Positions 63,605-64,000 of a DNA stretch of 64,000 bases are shown here, one piece after another. The DNA is from Streptomyces ferrugineus (GTDB taxonomy: Bacteria > Actinomycetota > Actinomycetes > Streptomycetales > Streptomycetaceae). The position numbers and the translations under genes are program-made. The stretch covers positions 9,213,001 to 9,277,000 of the forward strand of contig NZ_CP063373.1 in assembly GCF_015160855.1 (NCBI RefSeq), given 5' to 3'. The number at the start of each line of letters is the position of its first letter. Positions within the stretch are counted from its first letter, which is position 1. The notes beneath the pieces are model-generated. The model ran no database searches, was not told the DNA's origin, and saw only the letters and a program-made list of their open reading frames with translations.

Positions 63605-64000
63605 TCAGCGTACGAACACTCCCGCCTGGTTCGCCAGATCCAGGAAGTACTGCGGCGCCACACCCAGCACCAGCGTGACCGCCACACCGGCCCCGATCGC
63701 CGTCATCGTCAGCGGCGACGGCACCGCGACCGTCGGCCCCTCCGGCTTCGGCTCGCTGAAGAACATCAGGACGATGACGCGGATGTAGAAGAACGCCGCG
63801 ATCGCGGACGAGATCACACCGACCACGACCAGCGGTCCCGCCCCGCCCTCCGCAGCCGCCTTGAACACGGCGAACTTCCCGGCGAAGCCGGAGGTCAGCG
63901 GGATGCCGGCGAAGGCCAGCAGGAACACCGCGAACACCGCCGCGACCAGCGGCGAGCGGCGGCCCAGGCCGGCCCACTTCGACAGGTGGGTCGCCTCGCC
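63605..64000 (-). CDS. nuoN: NADH-quinone oxidoreductase subunit N (N-terminus beyond window)
   Basis: The visible 131 C-terminal residues are open to the right edge: HLSKWAGLGRRSPLVAA, FLLAFAGIPLTSGFAGKFAV with the conserved Lys, SAIAAFFYIRVIVLMFF and a final helix VAVTLVLGVAPQYFLDL. This is the end of a canonical NuoN. It belongs to a separate nuo locus that must extend beyond the window, about 40 kb from the operon at 21.8-32.6 kb, and its sequence differs from the nuoN there. It is closed by a strong terminator. Confidence 0.93.
   Translation of the reverse strand, partial: GEATHLSKWAGLGRRSPLVAAVFAVFLLAFAGIPLTSGFAGKFAVFKAAAEGGAGPLVVVGVISSAIAAFFYIRVIVLMFFSEPKPEGPTVAVPSPLTMTAIGAGVAVTLVLGVAPQYFLDLANQAGVFVR

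Overview
The window is a 64 kb piece of a Streptomyces chromosome. The very high G+C content, codon use with G or C at almost every third position, GTG starts, and the gene order (rplA-rplK-nusG-secE-tRNA-Trp, rpmG with two MaoC genes, murB, yajQ, htpX, a partial second nuo operon, korAB) all fit the conserved core of a Streptomyces genome. No integrase, transposase, CRISPR array or prophage was seen. Calls rest on reading the sequence and on family knowledge; no database was searched.

Layout. Positions 1-4300 hold a lipoprotein gene and the translation and secretion genes rplA, rplK, nusG and secE with tRNA-Trp; a secreted DUF2690-type gene sits between nusG and rplK. From 4.5 to 13.8 kb are aspartate aminotransferase, an adenosine-deaminase-like enzyme, murB, two TetR circuits with visible operators, a HadAB-like MaoC pair, rpmG, tRNA-Met and tRNA-Thr. 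From 13.9 to 21.6 kb lie an amidohydrolase that looks catalytically dead, an NAD(P)-binding protein, tRNA-Tyr, yajQ, an amino-acid permease, a SUKH protein, a YccF protein and htpX.

The centrepiece runs from 21.8 to 40.1 kb. A minus-strand operon encodes a complex-I-like machine (nuoA, B, C, H, I, J, K, L, M, N) with no nuoD, E, F or G. Its NuoC carries a tail of about 480 residues containing eight copies of an Arg/Ser/Ala motif. Divergent from it are two paralogous histidine kinases, a NarL-type response regulator, and korA-korB for a 2-oxoacid:ferredoxin oxidoreductase. A plausible reading, not proven here, is that KorAB reduces ferredoxin and the NADH-module-free complex passes those electrons to menaquinone while pumping ions. 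The last gene of a second nuo locus, a partial nuoN, begins at the right edge.

From 40.3 to 55.3 kb is mixed accessory content: a HxlR/QorB-like pair, rarD, a secreted M28 aminopeptidase, a repeat-rich protein, a DUF6668-like protein, an amidase with a collagen-like insert, an FMN reductase, a LolA-like/ABC operon, a secreted CHRD protein and a polyprenyl diphosphate synthase. Between 55.6 and 56.6 kb are two adjacent decayed genes (peptide transporter and CocE-type hydrolase). A c-di-AMP (ydaO-type) riboswitch precedes a LysM-transglycosylase gene at 57.1 kb. The right end holds a HAD phosphatase, fumarylacetoacetase, M56 peptidase, recQ and the partial nuoN.
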